Positions 44,805 to 57,965 of a DNA stretch of 64,000 bases are shown here, in pieces. Position 1 is the stretch's first letter. Each line of letters opens with the position of its first letter. The translations under genes were made by a program, and so were the position numbers. Source of the DNA: Apostichopus japonicus (lineage: Eukaryota; Echinodermata; Holothuroidea; Aspidochirotida; Stichopodidae); assembly GCF_037975245.1 (NCBI RefSeq), contig NC_092577.1:25231398-25295397 (forward strand), given 5' to 3'. The notes beneath the pieces are model-generated. The model saw nothing but the letters and a program-made list of their open reading frames with translations, was not told the DNA's origin and made no database searches.

Positions 44805-47640
44805 ATGGAACCCGCAAGGGATCGTGGTCGAGAATCGTCTGTCCGGGCAAAATGTGTGTTAAAACCCCACCGAAGTAAGCTAAGGATTGATGTGACAGCC
44901 CTGGTGACGCGGCGATCATCAGGACGAGTTTATAAGGCAGTGATCAAAGCCATAGATGGTAGGTCCATACTTTTCATGTACCTTTCGGTATACGTTATTT
45001 TCTAACTGTTCAGCAGTAATGAAAACGGTAAAGAAATTCCTCCCTTGTACCCATTTCGTAGTCGGACGTTACCCCCGATTCACTTTACGCATTATCCGAA
45101 TTTAGGCCTACTTGCTACGTTTCGGTCCAAAATAAACGGATCTGCGTAATAATAACCACCCAAAAGAAAAAGCGCACGATTATATCGCAGTATTTATCGA
45201 ACGTTCTTTCCATGATAAGTCATGCTCATGTTGAAATTGTTTAATGACATTGGCTTTAGCATTGAGCAGATACTCTTAGAATATCCTTTCAGAACGGCTG
45301 ATCCTCGATATAATATATAGCAAACTTTATTATGTGATAGCTTCATTCCTTTCTACATATTCCCAGACCGTTCGTTATTTTTGGCTCATACCAGCATGCT
45401 GGTGTGAGCTATTGTTACAGTGCAGCGTCTATGACTCCGTGAACAATTGGTAAAACTGCTCCCACTCGTACAGTATTTGATGGAATTTCATGAAACTTGG
45501 ACACAAGGACCATTGGGTATAGGGCGATCAGAGATGGTCCAAAATTTGGGGTCAAAGGTCACCTGTGGGCCGTAATGGGCCATTTTGTGGAAATACGCAA
45601 AATGCTTCTTCTCCTACAGATTCCATGGTACAATATTGAGGGTTTGTCACGATAGTACTATGGTAGTTTTACCTTCAGGGTGTTCATGAATTTGAGATCA
45701 AAGATCAACTAGGGGTCTTTTGTGGCCCGGGCCGCGGCCCTATATTTTCAAATTGCTCCTGTTCGTACAGTGTATGGCCAAATATAATGAAACTTGGTCA
45801 CAATGTTCCTCGGGATGAGAGTTACGAGGGGTGTTCGGAAAATTGAGGTCAAAGGTCATTTAGGGGGTCATTCTTTGTAATATTTTCAAATATCTCAAGA
45901 TTTTGATGGATCATATTCAATGTTGAACTGATGATTGTTGGATTGTGTATGAATAAGGTGATGCCTAGAAAACTTTGGTCAAAAGTTAATTAATTTCAAT
46001 TAATCCCCATTGTTTAAAAAAATCTGGGCGTTCACTTTTTGCCAAAGCTCCTTTAATTTGTCTCCCAGTCTCTGCAGTGTTTGTTTACATTTGTGGTTAA
46101 GCTCTGCAGAGGCTGTTAGTGGAATTAAAGCAGGACTGGGAGTTGAACTGTTGAACTGTAAGCATGAGAGCTCTATAGCCAATCAGCACTTGCCGATTCT
46201 TATAAGTCTTTCAGCCTGAGGTATGTAGGCAGCTTGTGATGTCTTGTAGGGAGTGCTTGTTATGTCTGCTAAGGTAGAGGGGAGAAAGTTTAATAGGGTA
46301 GGTCAGTGGTATTGTTTGAGAGAGTGGGTAAAATAGGATTTAAAGGGGAAAATAGGAATTATAGCCAGTGGTGTGGCCAGGATTCTGCTAACGGAGGGGG
46401 GGGGGTATCCCTCACGGGCCCAAAATTGGTTTTGTGGGCCCTACATTTTTCAGCTCGAAAAGGTATGAGCTTCTGCACCATTGGTGCTGTAGTTATCTGA
46501 TGACGTATTAGTCAAAGAGATTAATGTATAGTCCTCTGTCGTGGATCACTTCCATGTACACACAACTAGTAACTTCCAAAATAAACATCGCTTTGCATAT
46601 TAATAATACGATTGCCACTGAAATAAAAAAAAATGAAAAGAGGTAACATGTCTTGTTAGCCCCTCCTAAAGTCAAATGAACACCAAGTCAATAAATGTTT
46701 ATTTTTATACATTGTTCGTAAGATAGACCATTGATCAAGGACATATATGTTTTTCCTGAGCCTCTCAATCCTGTTTATTGAAAGGTGAGCACGAGGTACA
46801 ACAAGAACCGATGTCGGATGCTGACGACGATGCCCCGATATCAACATTGTTAAATTCTCGTGGTGGCGAAGAGGTAGTCCATCCACCTCACGTACATGAG
46901 TCGGAAGCTAGAAGCTCCGTTTCACCGACGGCAGACACCCAGCCACCTTGTCTCCGCATTGACGAGGAAACGGACATTGTAGATGAACGCCTTGGCGACG
47001 TCAATCGAAAGAGTTCAAGGAAAGAAGTACAGGAGTTGAAATCGGACTTTCAACTTTTTGCAAAGTAGCATAACTGAAACATTTCAGGAAGAGCTTAACG
47101 CGATGCTTCAAGCAATATCTAAGGTCAAGCACCAACATTTGACAACTCCAAAGAGTGAACCGCAACAATGGATCGGAGAACGGTACACTTCACAGACGTA
47201 ACCGTGGGGATTGCAACTCCCCTGAGACGCCAGCTGGAAGATCGTCTATGAGGATTTCTCCTTTTTACGGAACACTCCTTGGCAAACTGGTGAAAATACC
47301 GGTGGATAGTCAGAACGGTATATTTTCAGACAAGCACGAACAATACTTTTTGGGATCATTCACTGCAACGTCTTTTGTTGGCAGGCTGATGCCTCATTTC
47401 TTTAGCTCGGATGACTTGTTGTAACGGGTGTGGGAAAAGTAACCAAAGTCCAGTTGGACTGTTCAAAGATCAAAGCCATTCTAAGGCAGGCAGAGCTACA
47501 GTTGAAAGGTTGCACACAAACAACCGAAGCTTTCGGTTAACTCCGTGTTGCAATCAATGACAGATGTAGGTCACAAGGACGAAGACTAGCTAGCTCTAGT
47601 AGTCTAGGGACAAATAGCTGCTGTGTCGTACGGCTATGCC
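44805..47640 (+). pseudogene. BEN-domain gene, two exons, frameshifted
   Basis: Exon 1 (44,805-44,958) encodes a basic start (MEPARDRGRESS) ending AVIKAIDG at donor G|GTAGGT in phase 1. Exon 2 begins after ttgaaag at 46,785 and continues in matching phase as EHEVQQEPMSDADDD. Next come an acidic region, a helical stretch (VQELKSDF, then ETFQEELNAMLQAISKVK after a frameshift at ~47,065), and, after another shift, LLGKLVKIPVD and GSFTATSFVGRLMPHFFSSDDLL. A third shift leads to VQLDCSKIKAILRQAE and VAINDRCRSQGRRL. The ...LM..FF..DDL / LD..KIKAI / IN.RCR series is the BEN domain pattern, a DNA-binding fold of chromatin regulators and some viral and mobile-element proteins. Three frameshifts and a TAA at ~47,538 make a working product unlikely. 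Confidence 0.6.
45380..46010. repeat. Dispersed repeat with aaacttgg / ggtcaaaggtca words, in an intron
   Basis: Starts with ccagcatgctgg (a 12 bp palindrome) and repeats atgaaacttgg.cacaa, then ggtcaaaggtca, about twice at ~300 base spacing. It shares wording with 1-620. It lies in the BEN-type gene's intron. Confidence 0.55.
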
Positions 47641-50045
47641 AACTAATGTTACATACATATTTTTTCTTTTACCTATTGTATGTTTAGTATTTACTTATTT
47701 CTGTGCAGAATATTATAAGGCATATATATTGTTCGCTGGTCTGTGTCTTCGATATCCTATTAGTCCATTTCAAAAGTAAACAATAGCAGCTCCTTAATTT
47801 ATCTCACCGCAATTGAGCTTAAAGGGTTACCATTTTACTCGTTTCAGGTTTTCAACAATTTACCCTGACATTTTTTCAGGTTTGCCAGTAAAAGTTTCAC
47901 CAGAGGTTACTGTCTTAAACTCCTCAAGTTACAAAGTAGTGTAATAACATATCAACTTAATTGTTTTTGAAAGTCGTATCGATGTCATAAAAGCATAAGG
48001 GGGAGGGGTCATTGCACCAGAAATCCCGCCCGTGGCGTCGGGTCCCCCTGGCCTGTGCATAAAACCACTCTCTTCTTTATAGAAATTCGACATACTGACA
48101 ATCAACGACAGCACGATGAAGACTTGCTCTTTTGTAGTTGTTTAAAAGGATACAGAATGTTGTACATAAACACAATTCTCTGGCGAAAACTTTTGTGCTA
48201 GTCAATTCGGACGCTATAAATGGCTTTCTAAAAGTTATCGCTATTAAACACCCAGACAAAATTGATGCCGACGATGCGAAGCACGCGTACAGTATTATCC
48301 ATTTTTAACGAGGTTCGATCTGCTTGCCCTCTGTTTGATAAAATTACGTTCAGTGCACATATACTAAGCAGCAAGCGCAGTACATACTGAGCGGCTAAAT
48401 ATAATTAAGGCCGAAGCCACGGACTCCTTTCTTGACGGAAACTAGCGCTAGGCGGAGAGAGATATGCTGGAATCACTTCCATATTCGAACGCGCTGCACA
48501 TAACGCTACTTCACACATGCTAGGCTAGGCTTTTCATGTAACTGCGTGACTTCGTCGTAACTCAGTGCTCGATACGGGCGAATAAAGAGAATGTACAAAC
48601 GGAAACAGTTTTTACCAAGAGGTTGCATTTAAGACCTTGTTTAATATACCATAAATTTATCAAATAATTAACATCGAATTTTGTTAGGAAGGGACAACTT
48701 CAACAAAAAGTCAAAAGTTTTTCTTTCTTCACAGTTTGTTTTGGGCCATTGGTTGATGTTTTGCGATTTAGGCCTAGGATAGGCTCATGGCCTACCAATT
48801 TGACAAGGTGTATACTGATGGTACTTGTATTCCGATAGTTGTAGTTACGCTGTTGTAAACAGCCATGGGTGGGGAAACACTTTCTTCACGAATCAGTAGG
48901 TCGAACTCGGTAAAGCACTACAGTATAATAACTTCCTGCACTGAGAGTATCGATCGTTTCTGCTCATAGCAGCAGTGCTTTCTTTGTAACTCTAATCGGA
49001 CTGAGTGCATGCTAAAAAAAAATTCCAAAAAATTAGTTGGGCCAAAAATAGCAATTAGTTGGGCCAAATATACCTCCCAGATCATCGGAAATGGCACTTG
49101 CCAGGCGAAGTTAACTGGTCAAATTTCACCATTTCACGAGCGATTAACCTTTTCGTTAATAAATTGAGACCAATTGCATCCAATTGGGTGAAATTTCAGC
49201 AAGAATAGCAACACTGGACTAGAGTAAATTGTCATAGAAAGAAGAGACTTATGAAGATGTCTTTGTTTCTGAAGTAATTACCACATTTTGAAAGGGTACA
49301 GGATGTGTATCCATAATATTGGGAGAGGGTGATTACATGGGTTATCCTCCCCTAGTCAAATATTACGGGAATATATCCCCCCCCCCCCTCACCCGATCTA
49401 CGCCCTATGGTTCTCCTCAAGTGATAGGTTTTTTATCCATGTCCTGGGGAGGGCTGCGATTTTTGTGTATGAAGAAGGGTGCTTTGATGCAAAATAGTGC
49501 TACATTTGTTTAATAGTGCAAAATAGTGCTATCTTTTTTAAGAAATGTCTTATTTGTTGGAGGAAAAAATATTAAAATTACTGTTTCAAATTTTAAATTA
49601 CTGCCAGATATTTAGCAAAGTAGCCTACATTATTTCCCAGGTCATCAATATTATTCTCATCCTGTTTCATTACGACCTTTAACTATTCATTATTTTGTAA
49701 AAGAGAGAACTCCATGACACTTGTGGCTGTGGGGTCATATGTAGTCTAAATTAGGGCCTACTGTCATTATGTACAGTAGAGCAATATTTCATGTTTAGAA
49801 ATAGTTAAATATCTTGGTTTTAAGAACATGAAATGTATGGGATTTCGATAAAAAGAAGAGGAAAAAATGATTGCACCAACCAGCGAAGACTGCTTAAATC
49901 CGACGGATGTGGCGAATCAATAATATAGAGCCTCAACATGTATGATTGCTGCATGATAACCTGTATACTGTATCAGCTTACCATACCTGGCAGGTCTGTT
50001 CTTCAAGTCCAATATTGATGCCGAGCCCCGACCATTCATACCACT
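47641..50045. other. No gene recognised
   Basis: Unassigned DNA. 49,020-49,070 has two copies of attagttgggccaaa. C runs at 49,377-49,388 follow atatcc. No frame above 65 codons shows a domain. Confidence 0.35.
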
Positions 50046-50983
50046 TCACTGATATACCATGTTGGTCAGCCTAAGCTGTCCCTTGTATCGTTTGGCAAAC
50101 ATGTCAATAATAACCTCATTCTTTATTGGGAAGTCATACTGGATGTGAATATGAGCAAGACTTGACAGCCGTTCATCGGTCATTGAAGCTCTTGTATAAT
50201 TGTTCACCCTACGTTATCTACTAAAACTACGTTCACATTCACACGAAGTTACTGGTAGTGTGCAACATATTTTCAACAAAGTGTCGGTCACATGCTTCGA
50301 TGGACTGTTTCAATGTGGATGGTACATCTGCTGGGTCTAGACCAGAAAACTTGGCCTTCCACATACTAACTTCCATATCTAGGAGCTCTGACGAAGGTAG
50401 GTCATTTGAGTATGCCTCCTCGAATATGCGGGTGCTTGGTGGTGGTGAAGAATAATCTAGTAGGACCGTTGGTACCAGTCCCATCGCTTCTGTACTTTTC
50501 ACTGCAAGATCTAAAATAGATTGAAAGCATTATCATTATTTTTTGATGAGATACGATAATATTAAGAATTCATCAATAGGAATTCAGTATCTCTTATTTG
50601 TTCTTATTCTAATAAATGAATACATTTTCCCTTTGGGCACGATAATTTATTTCATTACAAGTGTAAGATACTATCTGATAACCGGGAAGTAGGCTAAAAG
50701 TGAACATAATTTATAGTAAGTTGATTATTTACTTTGAATTATTAATGTAGCCTACTGTACCTGAAAAGCGAGTTTCCATTCCTTCAATGATGTGGTCAAC
50801 AAATGGTATGGCCAAATTTACACGATAGTAGGACATTGGATCACTAGCTGCTGCGTTACTACGGTGAACTTCACGTGCCGTAAATCTTGGCATTGATGGT
50901 AAGGCATCCACTGATTCAGCCATGGTGACTGCTTTGTTGAAGATCGTGTTGTATTCTTTATACATGGCAATAATACGAGATAT
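50046..50983 (-). pseudogene. hAT-family transposase C-terminus (ZMYM1-like), decayed
   Basis: Two exons with matching phase. Exon 50,761-50,983 (acceptor aaaatacag, donor TTTTCAG|GTACAG) reads MPRFTAREVHRSNA and YYRVNLAIPFVDHIIEGMETRFSG. Exon 50,046-50,510 (acceptor ctattttag) reads LAVKSTEAMGLVP, DLPSSELLDMEVSMWKAKF, then, after a frameshift near 50,275, TLPVTSCECERSFSR followed by TAA, and RVNNYTRASMTDERLSSLA to a natural-looking end. The CECERSFS..RRV..Y.R..M...RL..L block is the hAT dimerisation domain. Such proteins include transposases and host genes derived from them. No N-terminal exons were found in the window. The frameshift and stop indicate a pseudogene or a dead transposon. Confidence 0.75.
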
Positions 50984-51179
50984 CTGTATTTTCTTTTGAA
51001 GTAAAGAAATAATGTAATGAAATTCACGAACTTATTAAGCATATATGTGAAAAATATACACATGACATTCGTAACATTATACAGCCCCTAGTAAAAATTC
51101 CACCAGCGGTCCGCCTGTCGCGCCTGTCGCAAAGCAGTGGCACAGCGGCGTTTGCTAAACGACAACATTTCACCAGGGG

Positions 51180-52960
51180 GTCTGGTCGCTATTATAAGGA
51201 CCGGTATTCATAAGTACCGCTATTCATAACGACCGCTATTCATAATGTGCAACTTCCCGTACTACCCGCTATTCATAATGGGAGAAGAGGGTCACTAAAG
51301 AAAATAAGGACCGTTATTCCTAAGGACCGCTATTCATAACATGAGATATGAGGGTCGTTATTCATAATTCATGTTGAGGGTCGCTATTCATAATTTACAT
51401 TAGGGGTCACTACTTATACTTATACTTACGAAATGAGGGTCGCTATTCATAATTGGAAAAGGGGGTCGCTATTCATAATTCGAAAAGGGGGTTGCTATTC
51501 ATAAAACGAGGAGGGTGTCGCTATGCATAATATAATAATAATTACAAAGGGAAATATTGGATGGAAGACACCCCCACGGCTTGCCCCACTACCCTGCCCC
51601 CGACTAATCTTATCCAGGCTGCACCACTGAGACATGAAGTAACCCAAGCAGGCCCATTATCAAGGACTGAGTTTGCTATTTCAGAAATTACTAATTTTTT
51701 ATACGACAATAATGTTTTCGTAGAAAGTAGCTCTTAGTAGGACTTATGGACCTACAAATAATAAAGCGGGGTTGGACTGGACCATGAATCTATAGTTACT
51801 GCCCAGAGACGGATGAGAGGGGGGGGCCTTAGAATTGTGTTTTGTTTAGGGGGGGTAGGGAGCTTGAATACTTTCGGACCTTGAAGGTTTTTGCGTCATG
51901 CAGCGTACAAATAGATAAATGCAATTGGAATATGAACCAAACATTTGTCTTTTTCGTTGTTGGGGGGGGGGGTGAGGGTGGTGGTGATAGGTAAAGAGGT
52001 CTGGTAAGGTCTGTATAGTGTAACAAAATAAAACTAAAAAATAGCGAGAGACTTTTTTTTTATATTTTATTTTGGGATGGGAGCAACAAGGAGGCAGGAT
52101 ATAATGATAAATACAGAACAAACACAGGAAAAATACGGAATGTAAACATAAATATGCATGCAGGTTCAGAAAAAGTTAAACATTGATTAATTGGAGACAT
52201 GATAACACAGAAAATACATGTAATAATTAGTCAAGTCCATGTATACATGCGTAAAGGTTCACACACGAAATATAAAGAATCAATTTCTTTTAATAGCCAA
52301 ACCAAAATAAAAAAGAAAATACCATAAGGGAAAAAACAAATTTTATGACATTTATATTTATTTTCGGGGGGGGGGCGAGGGAGGCTGAGGTGGTTTCTTC
52401 TCTCATTTGACTCTCAGTTGAGGGGGGGGGGGGCTTGTAATGCTCAAGAACAGTTATGATTAGGGACCATAGAGTTAGTATGGGCATGCAGGCGCGGATC
52501 CAGGATTTCTTCGGGGGGGGGGGGCAAATTTGAAATTGTGCGAGCCAAATATTGGTATGTAATGGTGACACTAAAGCAGTGGCGTAATGAGGAAATTTTT
52601 TTTGGGGGGGGCAGAAAAAATCCGCATCACCACCACTCTTACATGCAAGCTCTGCTGAACGTTTCAAAGGGGGGGCTGAAGTATTTATGATCAGGTAGAG
52701 CTTAGGGTAAATCGGCGTGGGGTCTAGGGGAAAGCCCCAGCGGGGGTCCAGCGGCGGAGCCCCCGGAAGCTCAGGGCGTATGGGCATTTAATTAGCGTCA
52801 GATGAGCATATTTGTATACCTTATTTGTGACACTGGCAGAACACTAATTGGCGTTAGGTCCAGGGGGAGGAGCCCCCGGAAGCTTAGGCTTTTAGGTATT
52901 ACATTACCGTCATGTGAGCATCCAGGGGCCCGCCTTAGGGCCCTAGGTGTCATTTATTAT
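51180..52960. repeat. Long inverted repeat, left arm
   Basis: Its reverse complement is at 60,060-61,500. Matching blocks in inverted order include the ctattcataa minisatellite, the region around cgggggcagggtagtggggcaag, ggttggactggaccatga, cttttcgttgttggg, the upstream AT-rich part with gtatacatgcgtaaaggttcacac, and the ggcccgccttagggccc end. The left arm is longer because of extra DNA at 52,340-52,860. I estimate 80-90% identity by eye. Confidence 0.8.
51185..51540. repeat. Minisatellite, ggtcgctattcataa core
   Basis: About a dozen units of roughly 27-32 bases, each with (g)accgctattcataa or gggtcgctattcataa, separated by variable spacers. A shorter inverse-orientation version is at 61,375-61,500, at the outer end of the right arm. 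Confidence 0.85.
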
Positions 52961-54186
52961 GTACGTTAGAATACTCAAAAGGAAAAGATAAGTTTGAAAA
53001 AATAGAGAACCCTGGATCTCTGGGCAAAGGCACAAGTTTTCTTACAAGTCATGGGTAGCATATAGCAGGTTTATATATAGCATATAGCAGTTTGCATACA
53101 GTACTCTGGTGACTTTTGATCTTATAAATCATGACCCCAAAATCTAAGCACTTTATAGGTTCCTGAACAGTAATACTAATTTTTATGTCTTTTAAGGAAA
53201 TATTACTATTTATAATTCCCATGTTTTGTCCACCAATAATGAAAAGACAATTTTCAGGCTGACACTCAAGGACTGAAGGTTAAGGGACTTATTTTTTGGA
53301 AAATAATCCATTTTTGGAAAATGTGGTAAAAATGTGTATTTGTTGAAAATGTGGTAAAAAAAGTCAGAGCTGCGGTGGGGTGAAATCTTCATGGACAATT
53401 GCGGAAGGGGGCGGGGGAGGTATTATGGCCCCATCCAGGGCCTCATTAAGATTACGACGTAAAGATAATTAATATTCCAAAGTTGGAATTACTTTAGGCA
53501 CATAAAGGACAAATGGCAACCTGTATTTCTGTCACAGTATAAAAAGATTAATGTCTGGATAGTACTGTTCTGATGCCAATTAAGGAATGATTAGGGGGTG
53601 CGTTGGGTGACTACACATCCCCCTCGATCCCAATTCAGAAAGGTTCACTTCGGTCTTGTTGACCCCCCCCCCCCCTCCCCGCTTACAAAACATTTTGATA
53701 TACACCCCACCCTCTCCCCTGCTTGCAAGACTCAACTAGTGGTCTCGGACCTGTTTTGGTAAATTAGGCACCCCCTCCCCCTTCTAAAACCCTGGCTATG
53801 AGCCTGTAATGTTGTAATGAAAACAAACAATGACAATATCTAAGGTAGCAAATGGGCTACTCCTAGTGAAATTTAACAGACCTGAAACTGTTAAATGGTA
53901 AACCCTACCTGAAAGTGCTACAGTGTGAACACACCATGTTTCAGTGTTGACCACAGTGTGAAATTGGATCATTTTCAGTGTGAAAACCAACTCACTGCAA
54001 ACACACTGAAATTGCTCAGATACAGTATTAGTGTACTATTTCACATATACTGTGGTAAAAGTGTCTTCACAGTTGTTTTTTTTTACATGGTAGTCTGGAC
54101 TATATAAAGATATACAGTACCATTGATTAAAATTCTGCCCATTGTTACACACTGGGCAAGCACATTATGTTGCAAGCACAACCTAC
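52961..54186. other. No gene recognised
   Basis: Unassigned. Runs of C at 53,666-53,680 and repeated accccc.ccct words. The missing C-terminal exons of the MULE-like gene would be expected here on the minus strand, but I could not find them. Confidence 0.35.
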
Positions 54187-56215
54187 TTTCCACTGCATTT
54201 TTCGTTCTACATGTCATGTCACGGTTGTGTACATTCCACGTCTGTGGTGGGAACATATTGACCACCATATATATCTCCTGGAAGTAGGCTAGGAATTGGG
54301 TAAGTGGCGCATACTGCGCTTCCAGTCGCTCTGTCTCTGGGTCCGTGCGTAGGTTCCTAGAAAGAAAGAAAAAGGAAGAACAATCCAGCAATTGCATGAA
54401 AGTGAATTTGCCTTTTGCATAGCTCTTTTTAGAAAAAGTAAAGTATCACTGCTCTAGCCTCCTTTTCTGTTAAATCAATGACTCTACCATAATTTGTTCT
54501 CCTTATATGCTATTTTTTCTACTCAAAGAAATGTTTTTAATCTAAATATAGGGGATAGTACAGTTGTGGTCCTTCAAATTTGAAGTTATCAAAAACCCTG
54601 TACAGTATGTCAATATGAACAATTCAATGATAATTGAATGGTTGAATTTAAGAATGCATACAAGGATAATTAATTCAAAGGGCAGCCATTTTCACACAAG
54701 GGCATATTGCATGCTCCAGTTAAATTACAGCCATATTTTTCATTACAACATTTTAATGTGACATTTGGTCAACATAATATTTCAATGGAGAGGTCATCTG
54801 AAAAGATGTTTTTTCTTTACAGATGTGCTGTATTTATGAATATTTTCAATTATTTAATTAAAGTTGGTCCTTGACATTGATTCCAATCAGATGTTAATGG
54901 GTAATTTCTGCTGCTAATGAACCTATTTTGATATAGATAAGTTGATACATGATACTAAAAATTTTGAATTGTATTTTATTTCAGTTATTTACTACAGAAA
55001 CTTATTTATTGAAGTCCACTCTAAACAAAAACAAAAACTTAACTAATACCATTTTCGGACTTCTGAAGTGCACTTACTGAAAAGAATCTCTGACATGAGC
55101 CAACGGAAGATAGCCTATGGACATCACTTTACGAACACAGTTCTGAAGTTCTTCGTCCCGCCTGTACTCTACTTGCAGCCCCAGATGTTGAATTTACCTG
55201 TACAGGCTACTGCAGAAATGGAAGTAGCATCCCAAAGGCCTGGTTAGAGGAAACTCAGCTCTAATCGCTTGCATCAATGCTGCCTCAAAGTCAGTCATCG
55301 TCTGTCTTGGAGCGAGCCTTCTCCCTGTTGCAGCAAGGACACCTTCCTTGAGAGATTGCAGCATTACTTCATAGTGTACTTGTGTTTTTCCACCAAGAAG
55401 GGCCATACCTAATGGGATAATCCACTGTGTGTATTCCTATACAGCCCATGCATGGTAACGATCTGACTGTACGGGCGAGGAGTCGTCCTGAAAGTTCCAT
55501 CGAAATATAATGTTTCGGATTCTTGCATAGCGATTAACTCGTCATCTGTGGCAAACACTGCTACACCTGCTTCATTGTCTAGAAGTAGTAGTCTCCTTTG
55601 TCCATTCCAAGACTCTGCCCACATGCCGTCTATTTGGACATCAGTAATTCGCCTAGGAATTGCTGGGCAGAGGGCCGAACGGACTCGTTGCAGCTGGCTT
55701 CTGATTTCTACAAATGTGAGTATATCTGGTGGAGTGCTCTATCCATATCAATGTTGTATGCCCTCCTTGTGGTAAGAGTTGGATCATTTCTGACCAATGC
55801 AGCTGCTTCGTCAACAAATTGTCTGCGACGGATTTGTTCATCATCAGGGGCATGGGTGTGTTCCCCAAGTGGTTGTCCTTGAATACGAATCTCTGGATTT
55901 GCATGATTAACGTTCAAGCGGTTTGTTATGATTGTATCACCACAGTTCGGTCTCGCACATCGCCAATAGATCCGAGTCTGTGAACTGTTGCTACGGGAGT
56001 ATCTACAGTAGATCAATTTAAAGAGAAAGAAAGAGAGAGAGATAAGTTTCATTAAAATTTTCACTTTCTACCATTTATCATAAAGTGATTTAAATATTTC
56101 AATGACTAATGCAAGCCTCCACACAAACATCATTTTCTACTTGCCCTACTTGTTAGGGCAGCAAAATCATTACAGTTCATAATTTACTTGCCCAAACAAC
56201 AATAAGGGGTTAATC

Positions 56216-57222
56216 AACGGTCTAGCGTGCGTTACTCACGAGATTAATGCACGATCGGGGGATAATACAAGCGATGCACGAGGGCGGAGCCCGAGTGCAT
56301 CCAGCGATAGTATTAACACCCGGATACACTACCATTTGTGGGGAAAAACTCATAAAACAAAACATTTTTGGTTACATATAACCAAAGATTTATTAAAGTG
56401 ATGCCCCGTAATTTTACCGTGCGTTACTCACAGGATTAACCACGGTCAGCTGACCTGAATGGACCAATAGGATTTAGGAATCTTTACTAAGTATGAATGA
56501 ATAACAATTTACTTGTACAATAAATAAATGATGTGAAAAAAAATAGTTGTGCAATTTTGTCTCATTTCTTAATCTGTTGGGAGAATTCATACATGTAGGT
56601 GGGGTCAGAATGTAATTGTGAGTGTAGTGGGATAAGTTATCTAGGTTTGGTCCATTCAGGTCAGCTGACCGTGGTTAATCCTGTGAGTAACGCACGGTAA
56701 AATTACCGGCGGATGAATACAATTGCTACCATACGTAGGTACGGTACGTACCGTACCTGTTCAATACAAGGTCACTATGTTATTGTATGACTGTATACCG
56801 TACGTACATGTTTGTCCCTAGAATGGTTGCTATGGGAACCAGAAGCTGTAGGGTATTGATATGATGAAGCCAACTAGTAATTGTTTTTAGTTCCTTCTTA
56901 TTGAGACCTTTCAAAAATAGTTTTATGGCCGCAATATTGCCAAACATTAGTTAAAATCTTACGGGGCATCACTTTAATAAATCTTTGGTTATTTGTAACC
57001 AAAAATGTTTTGTTTTATGACTTTTCCCCCACACAAAATGGTAGTGTATCAATGAACGGGGTTAATGAACGGTCTAGCGTGCGTTACTCACATGATTGAT
57101 GCACTCCGGATGTTAATGCTATCGCTGGATGCACTCGGGTTTCGCTACGCTCCGCCCTCGTACATCGCTGGATTATCCCCCGATCGTGCATTAATCCTGA
57201 GAGTAACGCACGCTAGACCGTT
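56216..57222. mobile_element. Foldback element with nested inverted repeats
   Basis: Outer terminal repeats aacggtctagcgtgcgttac plus tc are perfect for 22 bases (56,216-56,237; 57,201-57,222), and similarity extends ~115 bases inward (cgatcgggggataat, gagtgcatccagcgata). A second inverted pair lies inside (56,332-56,420 with 56,958-57,053, around acatttttggttac). A third is at 56,418-56,466 with 56,648-56,704, around ggtcagctgacc. A further copy of the outer terminus starts at 57,068, so the right end is itself a ~155 bp small palindromic element. No protein is encoded. It sits in intron 1 of the FLYWCH/MULE gene. Confidence 0.85.
56737..56758. repeat. 22 bp perfect palindrome
   Basis: aggtacggtac followed at once by its own reverse complement, inside the foldback element's single-copy centre. 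Confidence 0.95.
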
Positions 57223-57384
57223 AGCCGCGAGATCGCGCAATTTGATCGCATTTGGAATGAACGATTAGTAAAAAGCCACTTGCGATTACTATTTTTTAGT
57301 TATCCCGTCTATAATCCATAAACATCTCGTAAAGGTCCTTGTCAGCCTTTCCTTCTATGAAATAAGCGAATGAATAAATAACAA

Positions 57385-57965
57385 TTTCTTCCACATGGTA
57401 GCCTAACACCACACAAAATCAATGAGAAATGTAGCTAAGCCTAACCATCTGTTTATTTGCTGAAGTTGTGACGCAGTTATAAGACATCCATGGAATACTT
57501 TCGTTATTGCTGTTACGTTCGACCACATTGTTGCCTAACACCACACTAAGTCAATGGGGGTAATGTACCCTAGCCATCTGTTTATTAGCTGAAATTGTGA
57601 CGCAATTATAAGATATCCATGGAAAGCTTTCGTTATTGCTGATATCTTCGACCACATGGTAGCTTAACAACACAGTAAGTCAATGGCAAATCTGCCTAAC
57701 CATCGGTTTGCATTTTTTTATTTAAAAGCAATCACACTTTGCGTAGGACTCGAGGACTGCAAGGGTAATAAATTAGGAACCGGGAAGTATCGCGTCGGGC
57801 CGACGGTACCTTCGTTATTGCTGTTATCTTCGACCACATTGTAGCCTAACACCACACTAAGTCAATGGGAAATCTGCCTAACCGTCGGTTTGCCATTTTT
57901 TTTTTAAATAACACTTTGCGTATGATTCAGGTAATAAATTAGGAACCGGGTCGTATCGCGTCGGG
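57385..57965. repeat. Irregular tandem repeat, four units
   Basis: The block ccacat.gtagcctaacaccacac....gtcaatgg recurs at about 57,390, 57,529, 57,651 and 57,832, with ctttcgttattgctg before three of them. The last two units also share ggaaccggg..gtatcgcgtcggg. Spacing 120-180 bases. Confidence 0.75.
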
